DNA of 64,000 nt from JACMLC01 sp963720235 (lineage in GTDB: Bacteria; Acidobacteriota; Blastocatellia; Pyrinomonadales; Pyrinomonadaceae), in assembly GCA_963720235.1 (NCBI GenBank), contig OY970389.1, positions 682,001-746,000 on the forward strand, written 5' to 3'. Positions 34,414-42,814 of this stretch are shown here, piece by piece. A model generated the notes under the pieces. It ran no database searches, was not told the origin of the DNA, and saw only the letters and a program-made list of their open reading frames with translations. The position numbers and the translations under genes were made by a program. The first letter of the stretch is position 1. Every line of letters starts with the position of its first letter.

Positions 34414-35211
34414 TTATGGCTTGCGATAGCCGTATCGTTCGAGCAGAGTTTGTCCTTCCTCGCTTAAAACAAATTCGACAAAGCGGCGCGCGGCCTCCTG
34501 CTTCTGTGAATTTTTGAGGACGGCGATGGCTTGGTTGATGGGCTTGTGCAATTTCTCGTCAACTTCTATTGCTTGGCCTTCGCCTGCGCGGACGAGAGCC
34601 ATCGGGATAAAGGCTGCATCAACATTGCCTGTCGCTGCATACTGCCTGACCTGCGAGACGTTTTGCCCGTAAACAACTTTGCTTTCAAGCTGCGGCCAGA
34701 GATTGAGCGCGCGCAGGGCTTCGACCGACGCGCGCCCGTATGGAGCTATATCAGGCTTGGCAATTCCTATCCGCTCAATCTCCGCGCGCGATAAATCTTC
34801 TATCTTCGTGAGCGTCAGGCGCGCGCCCGGTGGCGTCCAGATAACAAGCCTCCCGCGCGCGTAGAGCTTCAGCCCGCCGGACGCGAGCAGACCTTTGCCT
34901 TCAAGCCTCTCAACATTCTCGACATCAGCCGAAGCAAAGACATCAAACGGCGCATCCTGCTCTATCTGCCGCGCGAGGTCTGCCGTCGCGCCGTAGCTAT
35001 AGACGACGCGCACGCCCGTACGCTTTGTAAATTCTTTGCCGAGTTCCGTAAAAGCGTCCGTCAAATTGGCTGCCGCCGCGACGTTAATCTCTTGCGGCTG
35101 CGCTTGCGTTTCCACGCTTGTCTTGCATGAGCAGCAGAGCGCAAGAGTTATCAAAGCAAGCGACAGCAAGAGTCTTTTCCTGAGATGGACGGACGGCTTG
35201 CGATTTATCAT
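34414..35211 (-). CDS. modA: Molybdate ABC transporter substrate-binding protein ModA
   Basis: About 265 residues from ATG 35211; ATGs at 35220, 35229 and 35259 are in the same frame and cannot be excluded. The signal sequence LLLSLALITLALCCSC is probably that of a lipoprotein. VAAAANLTDAFTELGKEF, DVFASADVENVERL and VYGQNVSQVRQYAATGNVDA are ModA signatures for molybdate/tungstate binding. No modB or modC lies next to it on either side within the window, so it is an orphan here. A molybdenum hydroxylase gene begins at 63775. Confidence 0.9.
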   Translation of the reverse strand: MINRKPSVHLRKRLLLSLALITLALCCSCKTSVETQAQPQEINVAAAANLTDAFTELGKEFTKRTGVRVVYSYGATADLARQIEQDAPFDVFASADVENVERLEGKGLLASGGLKLYARGRLVIWTPPGARLTLTKIEDLSRAEIERIGIAKPDIAPYGRASVEALRALNLWPQLESKVVYGQNVSQVRQYAATGNVDAAFIPMALVRAGEGQAIEVDEKLHKPINQAIAVLKNSQKQEAARRFVEFVLSEEGQTLLERYGYRKP

Positions 35212-35394
35212 CAGATTCATATAATACATCTTGTCACAGCTTGAGCGTTTGAAGTTCACTGCTATAACTTTGCGCCGCAGACCGCAGATAAAAGCTCCGA
35301 CTCAAAACACTCTCACGCAAGGATTGCTTGCACTTTATACCGGATAAACCCGGCTCACCAAAATAGTTTTCGAACAATAGGAGGTTCTCCCAGA

Positions 35395-37383
35395 ATGAAA
35401 ATGCGCACCAAAGCTATGTTCGCTTTGCTCGCTCTCTGCTCCATCTCTCTCTTTACATGGTTTAGCAGTCGCGCCGAAAACCAGCTTGCAGCCGCGCCGG
35501 CTGACGGCGGCGGCGAATACAAATTCCAGAACACTGTCTGCCTGACAGACGAGCAGCGCACGGAAATCAAGCGCGAGAATAAGCGGAGTATAGAGACGCT
35601 GCGCGCTCAGGGCAAACTCCCGGAGGCAGACCGCGCGGCAGTCGTCGCCCTCAACTGGCCCACGCGCCCCGCCGCTTCCATCAGCGATTTTGATATTTAC
35701 GGCATCTCAAACTTTGTGGACCAGAACCCGAATTTTCCAAATCAACTGCTTGATTGGAATTGCGGCGCGCGTACATACGATACGTCCGGGGGCTACAACC
35801 ATGCAGGGATAGACATCTTCACATGGCCCTTCGGCTGGTACAAGATGGACAACAATCAGGCAGAGATTGTCGCAGCCGCGCCCGGCGTTATCATCAACAA
35901 ATTTGACGGCAACAATGACCGCAGTTGTGCCACAGCAGGCGGGATGTGGAACGCAGTCTATGTCAGGCATGCGGATAATTCTGTCGCGTGGTACGGCCAC
36001 ATGAAGAAAAATTCGCTGACGACCAAAGCGGTCGGCGACACAGTTGTGGCCGGCGAATACTTAGGCATCATCGGCAGCTCTGGAAATTCGACCGGGCCGC
36101 ATCTCCACTTCGAGCTTTACAATGCTGCCGGAGCGTTGCAAGACCCTTATCAAGGGACATGCAACTCTATGAACAACTTTACGTGGTGGGCCGCACAGCG
36201 TCCTTACTATGACACGAAAATCAATGCGCTGATGACACACTCTGCTGCGCCGCAGTTCCCGGCCTGCCCGACGCAGGAAGTGACGAATATCAAAAATATT
36301 TTCCTGCCCGGCAACAGTCTCACGACAGTCATGTACCTGCGCGACCAGAGAGTCGGGCAGCAGGGACAACTCTCCCTGATTCAGCCTGACGGCACGGCCT
36401 GGCAAAATTTCTCGTTTAATTCCAACAACAACTATGCGGCTTCTTACTGGTTCTGGAATTGGACGCTGCCTGCCAATCCTCAACTCGGCACATGGAAGTT
36501 CAGAGCCACCTACAACGGCGAGACGCGCGAGCATTCTTTTCAGGTTCGCACGAGCCTGACTGGCGCGCCCTTTGATTTTGACGGCGACGGCAAGACTGAG
36601 GTTGGAGTCTTTCGCCCGTCAAACGGTGGTTGGTATAACCTTTTAAGCTCGAACGGCAATGCCAGTTCGCAAGCCTTCGGCCTTTCGACAGACCAGCTTG
36701 CTCCGGCAGATTATGACGGCGACGGCAGAACTGACCTCGGCGTCTATCGCGGCTCGGCTGGCTCATGGTATCTGCAACGCTCGCAACTAGGCTTTACAGG
36801 CATAGCCTTTGGCTCTAACGGCGACATCCCTGTTCCCGCAGATTATGACGGAGACGGCAAAGCAGACATCGCTGTCTTTCGTCCTTCGACCGGCATCTGG
36901 TATATGCAACGCAGCACGCTTGGCTTCTTAGCCATGCAGTTTGGAACGAGCGGCGATTGGCCTGTTCCGGCAGACTATGACGGCGATGGCAAAGCTGATA
37001 TTGCGGTCTATCGCGACTCGGCTGGCGCGTGGTACATGCAACGCAGCACTGCTGGCTTTGCAGGCATCGCGTTCGGCGCGAGCGGCGACAAGCCTGTGCA
37101 TGGCGACTATGACGGAGACGGCAAAGCCGATGTCGCGGTCTTTCGTCCGAGCACAAATGTCTGGTATGCCTTGCGAAGCACGGCGGGCTTTAGCGGCGTG
37201 TTGTTCGGCGCAAATGGCGATAGACCTGCGCCGGGCGATTATGATGGAGATGGCAAATGGGATCAGGCAGTCTTTCGTCCTGCGGGCGGCAACTGGTACT
37301 TGATGAGAAGCACTGCCGGCTTCACAGGCGTCCAGTTCGGAGCCAACGGCGACACGCCGATTCCCTCATCCTTCATCCCGTAG
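35395..37383 (+). CDS. Secreted M23 peptidase with C-terminal FG-GAP-like repeats
   Basis: A 662-residue protein with a signal peptide (MFALLALCSISLFTWF). The M23 domain (about 115-265) has YNHAGIDIF and SSGNSTGPHLHFEL, which supply the zinc ligands of lysostaphin-type endopeptidases. A beta domain follows. Then, from about residue 393, come six or so repeats of about 49 residues, each with a Ca-binding loop such as DYDGDGKADIAVF and the end WYMQRST-GF-GI-FG. FG-GAP/VCBS repeats mediate adhesion or substrate contact. The start follows a perfect AGGAGG. Confidence 0.92.
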   Translation: MKMRTKAMFALLALCSISLFTWFSSRAENQLAAAPADGGGEYKFQNTVCLTDEQRTEIKRENKRSIETLRAQGKLPEADRAAVVALNWPTRPAASISDFDIYGISNFVDQNPNFPNQLLDWNCGARTYDTSGGYNHAGIDIFTWPFGWYKMDNNQAEIVAAAPGVIINKFDGNNDRSCATAGGMWNAVYVRHADNSVAWYGHMKKNSLTTKAVGDTVVAGEYLGIIGSSGNSTGPHLHFELYNAAGALQDPYQGTCNSMNNFTWWAAQRPYYDTKINALMTHSAAPQFPACPTQEVTNIKNIFLPGNSLTTVMYLRDQRVGQQGQLSLIQPDGTAWQNFSFNSNNNYAASYWFWNWTLPANPQLGTWKFRATYNGETREHSFQVRTSLTGAPFDFDGDGKTEVGVFRPSNGGWYNLLSSNGNASSQAFGLSTDQLAPADYDGDGRTDLGVYRGSAGSWYLQRSQLGFTGIAFGSNGDIPVPADYDGDGKADIAVFRPSTGIWYMQRSTLGFLAMQFGTSGDWPVPADYDGDGKADIAVYRDSAGAWYMQRSTAGFAGIAFGASGDKPVHGDYDGDGKADVAVFRPSTNVWYALRSTAGFSGVLFGANGDRPAPGDYDGDGKWDQAVFRPAGGNWYLMRSTAGFTGVQFGANGDTPIPSSFIP

Positions 37384-37387
37384 AAAA

Positions 37388-37509
37388 GCAAGGATGAATG
37401 ATGAATGATGAATGATGAAGGGCATGCTATTTGAATTTGAATGCTTCAAGCTTAAACAGCATGCCTTTTGTCTTTACTTCATCCTTCCGCCTTCATCATT
37501 CATCCTTGC
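37388..37509. repeat. R2 palindromic repeat, copy D (intact centre)
   Basis: The left arm is GCAAGGATGAATGATGAATG. The centre is GCATGCTATTTGAATTTGAA followed by TGCTTCAAGCTTAAACAGCATGCC. The right arm is TTCATCCTTCCGCCTTCATC ending in CCTTGC. The centre matches copy B without its insertion, so it serves as the empty-site reference. It fills the gap between two convergent genes. Confidence 0.88.
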
Positions 37510-37511
37510 TC

Positions 37512-38102
37512 TTATATCCCCGCGCCGTCCATGAACTCGTCAACCGTGTAGTGTCCAATCTCTGAACTGCCGACGCGATATGTATTGAGCACGCCGAGCG
37601 GCGGCGCGTAGAGATGCAGCGTCACAAGGTCTAGCCCGCTGACATCAGGGTTGCCAATCTGATGTATGTCCGGCACATCCGCGCCTGTCACATCCGCCGG
37701 ATGCCACTCGCGCACTGTCTCATAGCGCAGCCTGTCTTCATCATCGAGCGAAAAGATTGTTTCCCACATCACGCCTTCGCACACCCGCACCGCGCCAAAC
37801 GAGCCGTTATGGTCATGTATCGGCGTGCGCTGTCCCGGTCGCCAGCACAACAGAAGGACTTCCGCATAATCATTACGAAAGACTCTATGCCGCGCATAGG
37901 TCGCGCTCTTAAAACCGCGATGAGGCTGCACATCCGTCGCGCTAATCTCAACCTCGCGCATCCATTCGTTAATCTCTTCAAAAGTCGGCGCACGATTGAG
38001 CGCGCTGAGCTTCTCGATAAAATCCGTGAAAGAGCAGGCACGCGCTTCCGCGCTGTTTTCAATAGTCTGATAGCGCGTGGTCTGTGTAATATCGGTTGAC
38101 AT
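37512..38102 (-). CDS. Cysteine dioxygenase-like cupin
   Basis: The start is ATG 38102, with AAGGAGCTTCC upstream; the longer frame to 38219 reads through an R1 repeat. About 196 residues. The cupin motif PIHDHNGSFGAVRVCEGVMW holds two metal-binding His, and the third is probably in HQIGNPDVSG. This pattern fits the bacterial cysteine dioxygenase family, which oxidises cysteine or related thiols to sulfinates. The Cys in RVCEG occupies the position of the thioether-forming Cys of mammalian enzymes; whether a crosslink forms is unknown. Confidence 0.85.
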   Translation of the reverse strand: MSTDITQTTRYQTIENSAEARACSFTDFIEKLSALNRAPTFEEINEWMREVEISATDVQPHRGFKSATYARHRVFRNDYAEVLLLCWRPGQRTPIHDHNGSFGAVRVCEGVMWETIFSLDDEDRLRYETVREWHPADVTGADVPDIHQIGNPDVSGLDLVTLHLYAPPLGVLNTYRVGSSEIGHYTVDEFMDGAGI

Positions 38103-38167
38103 GATTAAAGGAAGCTCCTTAGTTGAACGGGCGAACGCCTCAACGACTTTTATACTACAGACAAGAA

Positions 38168-38284
38168 CCTCCCGCAAAGGCGCAAAGGCGCAAAGAAAAG
38201 ACGCGAAGAAAGCTTTCAAGATAAATAAAGCTTCAACACCTTTGCGAGCTTCCTTTGCGTCTTTGCGCCTTTGCGGGAAACTTC
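38168..38284. repeat. R1 palindromic repeat, copy 6
   Basis: The left arm is CTCCCGCAAAGGCGCAAAGG, the centre is AAGCTTTCAAGATAAATAAA and GCTTCAA, and the right arm is TTTGCGTCTTTGCGCCTTTG ending in CGGGAAA. It lies between two minus-strand genes, upstream of the dioxygenase ribosome site. Confidence 0.9.
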
Positions 38285-39640
38285 TTAATTCTGAGCCAGC
38301 ATGATTCTCAAATCCCTCACATTAGTTCCCGTCGGCCCAGTGATGACAGCATCGCCCAGTGAATTGAAGAAACTAAAAGCATCGCTCCGCTTGAGAAAGT
38401 CGCGCGCCTCAATCTTCAACTTACGCGCGCGTGCGATAGTCGTTTCGTCAGCGATTGCGCCAGCCGCAGGACTGTTGCCGTCAATCCCATCCGTGCCAGC
38501 CGAAAGGATTGCAAACCGCGCTGAGCTTTCTTCTTGTTTAAGCATCGCGCAACGCAGCACAGTCTCAGCATTGCGCCCGCCGATGCCATCTCCGTTGACT
38601 GGACACGCGAACTCGCCGCCGGAGATAAGACAGGCGATGCGGTTTTCCTGAGCCGCCTGCTGCCTGAGAGCTTCAAGCCTTGATAGCATCAGATTGCAGC
38701 CTTCCGTAATTTCCTGCTCCGAGATGTCTCGCGCAATCTCTACCACGAAGCCAAGACGCCGCGCCTCGTCTGCCGCAGCTTTCAAAGCGGTCTCATTATC
38801 AAGCAGGACAAAATGCTCTCTTAATTTCCGAGAAAAAATATTTTTCATTTCATCTTCCTGCCGACTCGCAACTCGCAGAATAGATGAAGGGAGATGCTTA
38901 GTCAGATTGTAACGCTTGATGACGGTTGCGGCGTCCGGCGCATCCTCTGGCGGATGGCAGGTCGGCCCGGAGGCGACGATTGCTTCCAGGCCTTTGCCCG
39001 TATCGGAAATAATCAGGCTGACCTGCTCTGCGAACTGCGCGCTGTCCGCGAGTCTTCCGCCTTTGACCGCAGAGAAACTTCGGCGCACTGCGTTAATCTC
39101 GTTGATGCTCGCGCCGCAAGAGACCAGCACGCGATTGGCTTCTCTTAATTCGCCGAGTGTTATCTGCTCGTCACGCGGCCATTCAATCATCGCAGAGCCG
39201 CCGCCAGAGATGAGAAAGATAACCAGCGCGCGTTCTTCATTCGCCAGATGAAGCAGAGCAAAAGCTGCCTCTGCCGCTTTGAGGCTCGCTTCATCCGGCA
39301 AAGGATGACTGCCTTCGATGATGTGCCACGCGGGAGAAAATTTTTGCAGAGCTTGTGCGGTGTTTGAGCCGACGATTAATCCCCTAAAAATCTGTGGGCC
39401 AAGAATGCTCTCAAGCGCGAGAGCCATCGGAACAGCCGCCTTGCCAAACGCCAGCGCGTAGATTTTCTTCTGCGTATGCAAACTCAAATCAAACTTCGTC
39501 TCACGAATCGAGAGGCACGAGCCTTCCAGACGCACAGCATCTCGGACAGCTTGCAACGCATCCACACTGGCTAAAGCCGCGCCGAAAATTTCCAGGGCCG
39601 CGCGCCTGAGATGTGCCAAGTCCGTCACGCTTCGCTTCAC
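38285..39640 (-). CDS. Glycerate 2-kinase (type II, DUF4147/MOFRL)
   Basis: A 451-residue protein. FLISGGGSAMIEWP, INAVRRSFSAVKGGRLA and the C-terminal MOFRL-type region (LSAGTDGIDGNSPAAGAIAD) are diagnostic of GckA/TtuD-type glycerate kinases, which make 2-phosphoglycerate from glycerate. It overlaps the upstream ComEA-like gene by 4 bp (39637-39640). No other glycerate-pathway gene is visible. Confidence 0.92.
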   Translation of the reverse strand: MKRSVTDLAHLRRAALEIFGAALASVDALQAVRDAVRLEGSCLSIRETKFDLSLHTQKKIYALAFGKAAVPMALALESILGPQIFRGLIVGSNTAQALQKFSPAWHIIEGSHPLPDEASLKAAEAAFALLHLANEERALVIFLISGGGSAMIEWPRDEQITLGELREANRVLVSCGASINEINAVRRSFSAVKGGRLADSAQFAEQVSLIISDTGKGLEAIVASGPTCHPPEDAPDAATVIKRYNLTKHLPSSILRVASRQEDEMKNIFSRKLREHFVLLDNETALKAAADEARRLGFVVEIARDISEQEITEGCNLMLSRLEALRQQAAQENRIACLISGGEFACPVNGDGIGGRNAETVLRCAMLKQEESSARFAILSAGTDGIDGNSPAAGAIADETTIARARKLKIEARDFLKRSDAFSFFNSLGDAVITGPTGTNVRDLRIMLAQN

Positions 39641-39990
39641 TCCACTGCAATCTGTGAACGCAGTTCGCGGAATCTACGGTCGCTTAAGCCTCTGACCATC
39701 ATCAAATGTTCCGGGCGGCGAAATCGTCCATATCGCTCACGGTGTTCGATGATTCTGATGGCGAGCGCGGGGCCGATGCCGGGCAGCTTCTCAAGCTCTT
39801 CGCGTCGGGCTGTGTTGATATTGATGGTGTATGAAGAGGATGCTGTTGAAAGTGTTTCCGGCGGAGTTTTGATTGAGAGTTGGCGGCGTGTCTGTTTGAC
39901 GCAGGCTGTGAGGGATGCAGCGAGGATGCAAGAGCCAAAAATGCACAGGCCGTTGCGCGCAAAGGCTTGAAAGAGACACGGTCGCATCAA
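39637..39990 (-). CDS. ComEA-like helix-hairpin-helix lipoprotein
   Basis: A 117-residue protein with a convincing lipobox (ASLTAC) and a C-terminal double HhH DNA-binding motif: ININTARREELEKLPGIGPA followed by LMMVRGLSDRRFRELRSQI. ComEA-type proteins bind incoming DNA in the periplasm during transformation, though many stand-alone copies are uncharacterised. It is coupled by ATGA overlap to the glycerate kinase, an unusual pairing without obvious functional sense. Confidence 0.82.
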   Translation of the reverse strand: MMRPCLFQAFARNGLCIFGSCILAASLTACVKQTRRQLSIKTPPETLSTASSSYTININTARREELEKLPGIGPALAIRIIEHRERYGRFRRPEHLMMVRGLSDRRFRELRSQIAVE

Positions 39991-40090
39991 TCAAAAAGCC
40001 TCTTGGCAAAGAGTTTTAGGGGTTTGCCACGAAAGTGTGCAAAATGCTAGAAGTCTAAAAAATTCAGGAACTTGTAACTTTAAAATCGCG

Positions 40091-40127
40091 CTTTTCCACA
40101 GGCTTTTCCACAGAGCCTGTGGAAAAG
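40091..40127. promoter_or_regulatory. Hairpin of three DnaA-box-like 9-mers downstream of ftsK
   Basis: CTTTTCCACAGGC and its exact inverse GCCTGTGGAAAAG form a 13-bp stem with an 11-nt loop. TTTTCCACA occurs at 40092-40100 and 40104-40112, and its inverse at 40118-40126. TTTTCCACA is one mismatch from the consensus DnaA box TTATCCACA and is used as a box in some phyla. The structure could equally be a terminator for ftsK; no T-tract follows on the minus strand. Confidence 0.5.
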
Positions 40128-40142
40128 TTTTGCCAGCCGTTT

Positions 40143-42719
40143 TTACTCCTGCGAATTCATCTGATCCCAGTCATTTAAAGTTTCGTAGGCGCGCTCAAGA
40201 ATCGGTCGCGGTCGCGCGCCATCTGCCTGTCCTATGAATCCTTCGCGCTCCATCATGTCGAGAATGGCTGCGGCGCGGCCATAGCCTATGCGCAGGCGTC
40301 TTTGCAGCACGGAGGTCGAGGCGCGTTTCATCTCGACGCAGATTCTCAGGGCGTCTTCAAAAAGCTCATCACGCTCGCCGCCAGCTTCGTCTAAGCCCAT
40401 AGCCTCTTCTTCGGATTGCGTAATGCTCTCGTCATAAAGCGGGTCGCCCTGTTGCTTCACATGCGCGACAATCTTGCCGATTTCCGTTTCGTCAACATAA
40501 GCTCCGTGCACGCGCACGAGGCGCGATGTGCCGGGCGGGAGAAAGAGCATATCGCCGCGACCCAAGAGTTGTTCCGCGCCGTTGGCATCAATGATTGTGC
40601 GCGAGTCAACTTTGCTTGAGACTCTGTAAGAGATGCGCGATGGGAAGTTGGCTTTAATCAAACCTGTGATGACATCCACGCTGGGACGCTGTGTCGCCAG
40701 CACCAGATGTATGCCGACGGCGCGCGCCATCTGCGCGAGGCGTGTGATGGCTTCTTCGACATCGTGGCCTGAGACCATCATCAAATCCGCCAGCTCGTCT
40801 ATGATGATGACGATGTATGGCAAGGTCTTCCAGGGCTCGCCTGTCGTCTCGTCATACTCTTTGGCAAAGTTGCGCCGCTCGACCTCTACGTTGTAGCCGT
40901 CAATGTTACGCACGCCCCACCCGGCCAATTCTTTGTAGCGTCGCTCCATCTCAGACACGGCCCACTTTAAAGAGATGGCCGCGCGTTTCGGGTCTGTGAT
41001 AATCGGCGTCGCAAGATGCGGGATGTCTGCATAGAGACCAAGCTCAAGACGCTTCGGGTCAACCATGATGAATTTCACTTCATCAGGCCGCGCTTTATAA
41101 AGCACAGAGACAATCAGCGAATTGACGCCGACGCTTTTGCCCGCGCCAGTCGCGCCTGCAATCAAGAGGTGCGGCATCTTCGCAAGGTCTGCGACATAGT
41201 TGAGGCCGTCAATCGTCTTGCCGAGTGCGATGGTCAGTTTCGATTGCGACTCGCGGAACTGGCGCGACTCTATCACTTCGCGCAGGAAGATTGTTTCGCG
41301 TTGCGGGTTCGGAACTTCGATGCCGACATGCGGCTTGCCGGGCATGCGGTCAATGCGTATCGACTCTGCCTTGAGCGCAAGGCAGAGGTCATCCACAAGT
41401 CCTGTGACGCGAGAGTATTTGACGCCCGGATCAGGTTTGAACTCATAAGTCGTCACAACCGGGCCGGGACAGATATGTTTGATTTGTCCTGTGACATTAA
41501 ACTCCCTGCACTTTTCCGCGAGGCGCGTGGCGAGTTGAAGAAGCTCTTCATCCTCCTGCTCGCTGTGCGGCGGCGCGGCGTTGAGGAATTCCATGTAAGG
41601 AAGTTTGTATTCCGTAATCGAAGGCGCGATGAGATTGCGCCTGGCTCTTTCTGGTTTCGCGGCTTTGTCTTCCTGCGCGGAGACATCCGTGCGGACGACG
41701 GAAGCAGTCTTAACCATCTCTTCAATCTCGTCTGCCTCGTCGTCAACTTTGCCGGAAGCTGCGCCAGCGCGTTTTGCTCCCGCAGTCGAAATGTCTGTGG
41801 CGACTGTGCGCGGCTCTATCAGCGCGGATTCAGAAACGGAAGCCAAGACAGCAGCCTCTTCAAGACTCTCAGATGCAACTGTTGAAGCGGCAGCTTGAGA
41901 TACGCGGGCCGAACGCTTGATGGCAGAGGCTGCAAAGCCAACGTCTTCCGCGCCCGTCAAATCTTCGCGCATAAATTCTGCGACGCGCTCCGCTCCGGTC
42001 TTTTCCTGCAAGCTTCTTTCGGTTTCGCGCAAAGCAGCGCGCTCTGCACGCGCAGCCTGTCGCGCCTCCATGCGCTGGCGCGCAAGCTCTCTGCGCTCTT
42101 CACGCCACGCGCGGAATCTTTCGGGTATCGTGCGCGTGAAGGTAAAGCGATTGCCGAATTCGCTCATCAACCATTCGTATGCGCGCACGAAAGAGAAGTT
42201 GGTGGCGAGAAGTAGTCCTGTGGCCGCGAGTGCGACGAGCAGGACGCTTGCACCGACAGTACTGAGGCCGCTCTCAAAGACGCGCGCAATCAGAGTTCCG
42301 ACTACGCCGCCCGGTTGAAAGCTGGCATCAAAGAGCGGGCGCAAGCCTGAGAGCGCGAGTAGAGCAGAGGCAGACAGCGTGAGCGTCAACAGCCCTACGA
42401 TGCGCGAGAGAGGCGCGCGTATATGCCTTGTGCGAAAACGTCTCCAAGCGGCGGCAAGCAAAAGGAGCGGCAAAAGGTAGGCCGCGAGGCCGACGAATTG
42501 AAAGAGCGTGACGGCGATGTTCGACCCGATGGCCCCGACCAGATTGCGCGTCCCTTCCTGCCCGGCTGTATTCCAGGACGAGTCGTTCGGGTTATAGGAA
42601 ATCAGACACAACGCCAGCAGCACGCTCACGGCAAAGAGAGCGATGGCAATAATCTCATTCCGCCGTGTGTTCTTCGGCGCGACGGGCTTTGCACGCACTT
42701 CTGTTTGTGTTGTTGCCAT
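40143..42719 (-). CDS. ftsK: DNA translocase FtsK
   Basis: An 858-residue protein. Four N-terminal membrane helices (about 26-190) are followed by an Arg/Glu-rich linker, and then the motor domain with Walker A LIAGATGAGKSVGVN and Walker B IVIIIDELADLMM. The C-terminal gamma winged helix (STSVLQRRLRIGYGRAAAIL) recognises KOPS-like sites. It moves chromosome ends through the division septum. An R6 repeat separates its start from prfB. Confidence 0.95.
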   Translation of the reverse strand: MATTQTEVRAKPVAPKNTRRNEIIAIALFAVSVLLALCLISYNPNDSSWNTAGQEGTRNLVGAIGSNIAVTLFQFVGLAAYLLPLLLLAAAWRRFRTRHIRAPLSRIVGLLTLTLSASALLALSGLRPLFDASFQPGGVVGTLIARVFESGLSTVGASVLLVALAATGLLLATNFSFVRAYEWLMSEFGNRFTFTRTIPERFRAWREERRELARQRMEARQAARAERAALRETERSLQEKTGAERVAEFMREDLTGAEDVGFAASAIKRSARVSQAAASTVASESLEEAAVLASVSESALIEPRTVATDISTAGAKRAGAASGKVDDEADEIEEMVKTASVVRTDVSAQEDKAAKPERARRNLIAPSITEYKLPYMEFLNAAPPHSEQEDEELLQLATRLAEKCREFNVTGQIKHICPGPVVTTYEFKPDPGVKYSRVTGLVDDLCLALKAESIRIDRMPGKPHVGIEVPNPQRETIFLREVIESRQFRESQSKLTIALGKTIDGLNYVADLAKMPHLLIAGATGAGKSVGVNSLIVSVLYKARPDEVKFIMVDPKRLELGLYADIPHLATPIITDPKRAAISLKWAVSEMERRYKELAGWGVRNIDGYNVEVERRNFAKEYDETTGEPWKTLPYIVIIIDELADLMMVSGHDVEEAITRLAQMARAVGIHLVLATQRPSVDVITGLIKANFPSRISYRVSSKVDSRTIIDANGAEQLLGRGDMLFLPPGTSRLVRVHGAYVDETEIGKIVAHVKQQGDPLYDESITQSEEEAMGLDEAGGERDELFEDALRICVEMKRASTSVLQRRLRIGYGRAAAILDMMEREGFIGQADGARPRPILERAYETLNDWDQMNSQE

Positions 42720-42736
42720 TGAGCCTCCGTTTAAGA

Positions 42737-42813
42737 AGTCTGGAGTCTGTAGTCAAGAGTCAAAAGCAATTTTAAATACGGACTCATGACTCATGACTCA
42801 TGACTACAGACTG
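42737..42813. repeat. R6 palindromic repeat (GACTCATGACTCATG family)
   Basis: The left arm is AGTCTGGAGTCTGTAGTCAA plus GAGTC. The right arm is GACTCATGACTCATGACTCA followed by TGACTACAGACT. It fills the gap between ftsK and prfB and ends one base before the prfB stop codon. Confidence 0.8.
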
Positions 42814-42814
42814 T

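Noticed and set aside
38103..38219. N-terminal extension of the cysteine dioxygenase-like gene
   Set aside because: The extra 39 residues are translated R1 repeat; ATG 38102 has a good ribosome site.
41016..41885. Antisense frame opposite ftsK (289 residues)
   Set aside because: FtsK on the other strand is certain and the antisense product is rich in Cys/Arg/Phe without motif.
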